From Methanobacteriota archaeon (GTDB lineage: Archaea; Thermoplasmatota; Poseidoniia; Poseidoniales; Poseidoniaceae): a DNA stretch of 6,073 bases. The DNA lies in NCBI GenBank assembly GCA_002697705.1, contig NZXL01000067.1, forward strand, positions 10,402 to 16,474, in the 5' to 3' direction. The stretch's first letter is position 1. Each line of letters opens with the position of its first letter. Shown here in pieces: positions 6,028-6,073 of the stretch. The notes beneath the pieces are model-generated. The model had not been told where the DNA came from and ran no database searches. It was given only the letters and a program-made list of their open reading frames with translations. The position numbers and the translations under genes were made by a program.

Positions 6028-6073
6028 ATGTCCAGAGAATATGACCTAAAAGTAGACCCAGCGACTTTGGCAA
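6028..6073 (+). CDS. Start of a third operon gene, truncated by the window edge
   Basis: Only the first 15 codons are visible, reading MSREYDLKVDPATLA and continuing open at the edge. If translation starts at the GTG at 6019, three residues precede this. The short polar sequence shows no signal peptide or membrane segment yet and cannot be assigned to a family. Its position five bases or less after the preceding stop, with a Shine-Dalgarno sequence nearby, supports a real gene in the same operon. Confidence 0.6.
   Translation, partial: MSREYDLKVDPATLA

Noticed and set aside
1..6073. Defence island, mobile element, CRISPR or phage content
   Set aside because: No transposase, integrase, nuclease, terminal repeat or spaced repeat array is visible; the genes read as chromosomal core and membrane functions.

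Overview
The window looks like ordinary, densely packed archaeal chromosome. The best lineage evidence is a probable archaeal/eukaryal-type RNase P subunit (Pop5) at 1439-1837. A divergent FtsZ-family gene, TATA-like boxes in the only sizeable intergenic gap, and many short signal-anchored membrane proteins agree with this. The AT-rich sequence and compact style resemble planktonic Euryarchaeota such as the Poseidoniia (Marine Group II), but that placement is inference: there is no rRNA or other decisive marker here. I see no tRNA, rRNA, CRISPR array, insertion sequence or phage gene. No stretch longer than about 300 bases lacks a gene.

Layout. Positions 1-906 (+) hold the 3' part of a biotin-protein ligase whose frame is open to the window edge, so its start lies outside. 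Facing it on the minus strand are pop5 (1439-1837) and a two-membrane-segment protein (899-1402), probably co-transcribed in that order. A divergent 85-bp gap separates pop5 from a ten-span membrane protein with a very acidic tail (1923-3299, +). That gene runs head-on into a minus-strand pair: a small TPR protein (4259-4573) followed by a divergent FtsZ-family GTPase (3296-4237). Both convergent junctions overlap at the stop codons.

A 181-bp divergent gap (4574-4754) carries TATA-like elements. To its right is a plus-strand operon: a secreted, membrane-anchored protein with a C-L-C-H motif and a choice-of-anchor V/Reeler-like domain (4755-5579); a two-span membrane protein (5579-6022) coupled to it by a TGATG overlap and a strong Shine-Dalgarno sequence; and the first codons of a third gene (from about 6028).

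Functional reading. The left half is housekeeping (biotinylation, tRNA 5' processing) plus membrane proteins of unknown role. The TPR-FtsZ pair may form a cytoskeletal or division-related module. The right-hand operon resembles a small membrane complex, possibly redox-related because of its cysteine-histidine motif. The most unusual items are the FtsZ homologue, which keeps the GTPase signature and T7 loop but lacks several nucleotide-contact residues and the C-terminal tail, and the CXCH motif where related proteins usually have CXXCH. I did not find a clear, previously undescribed multi-gene system.
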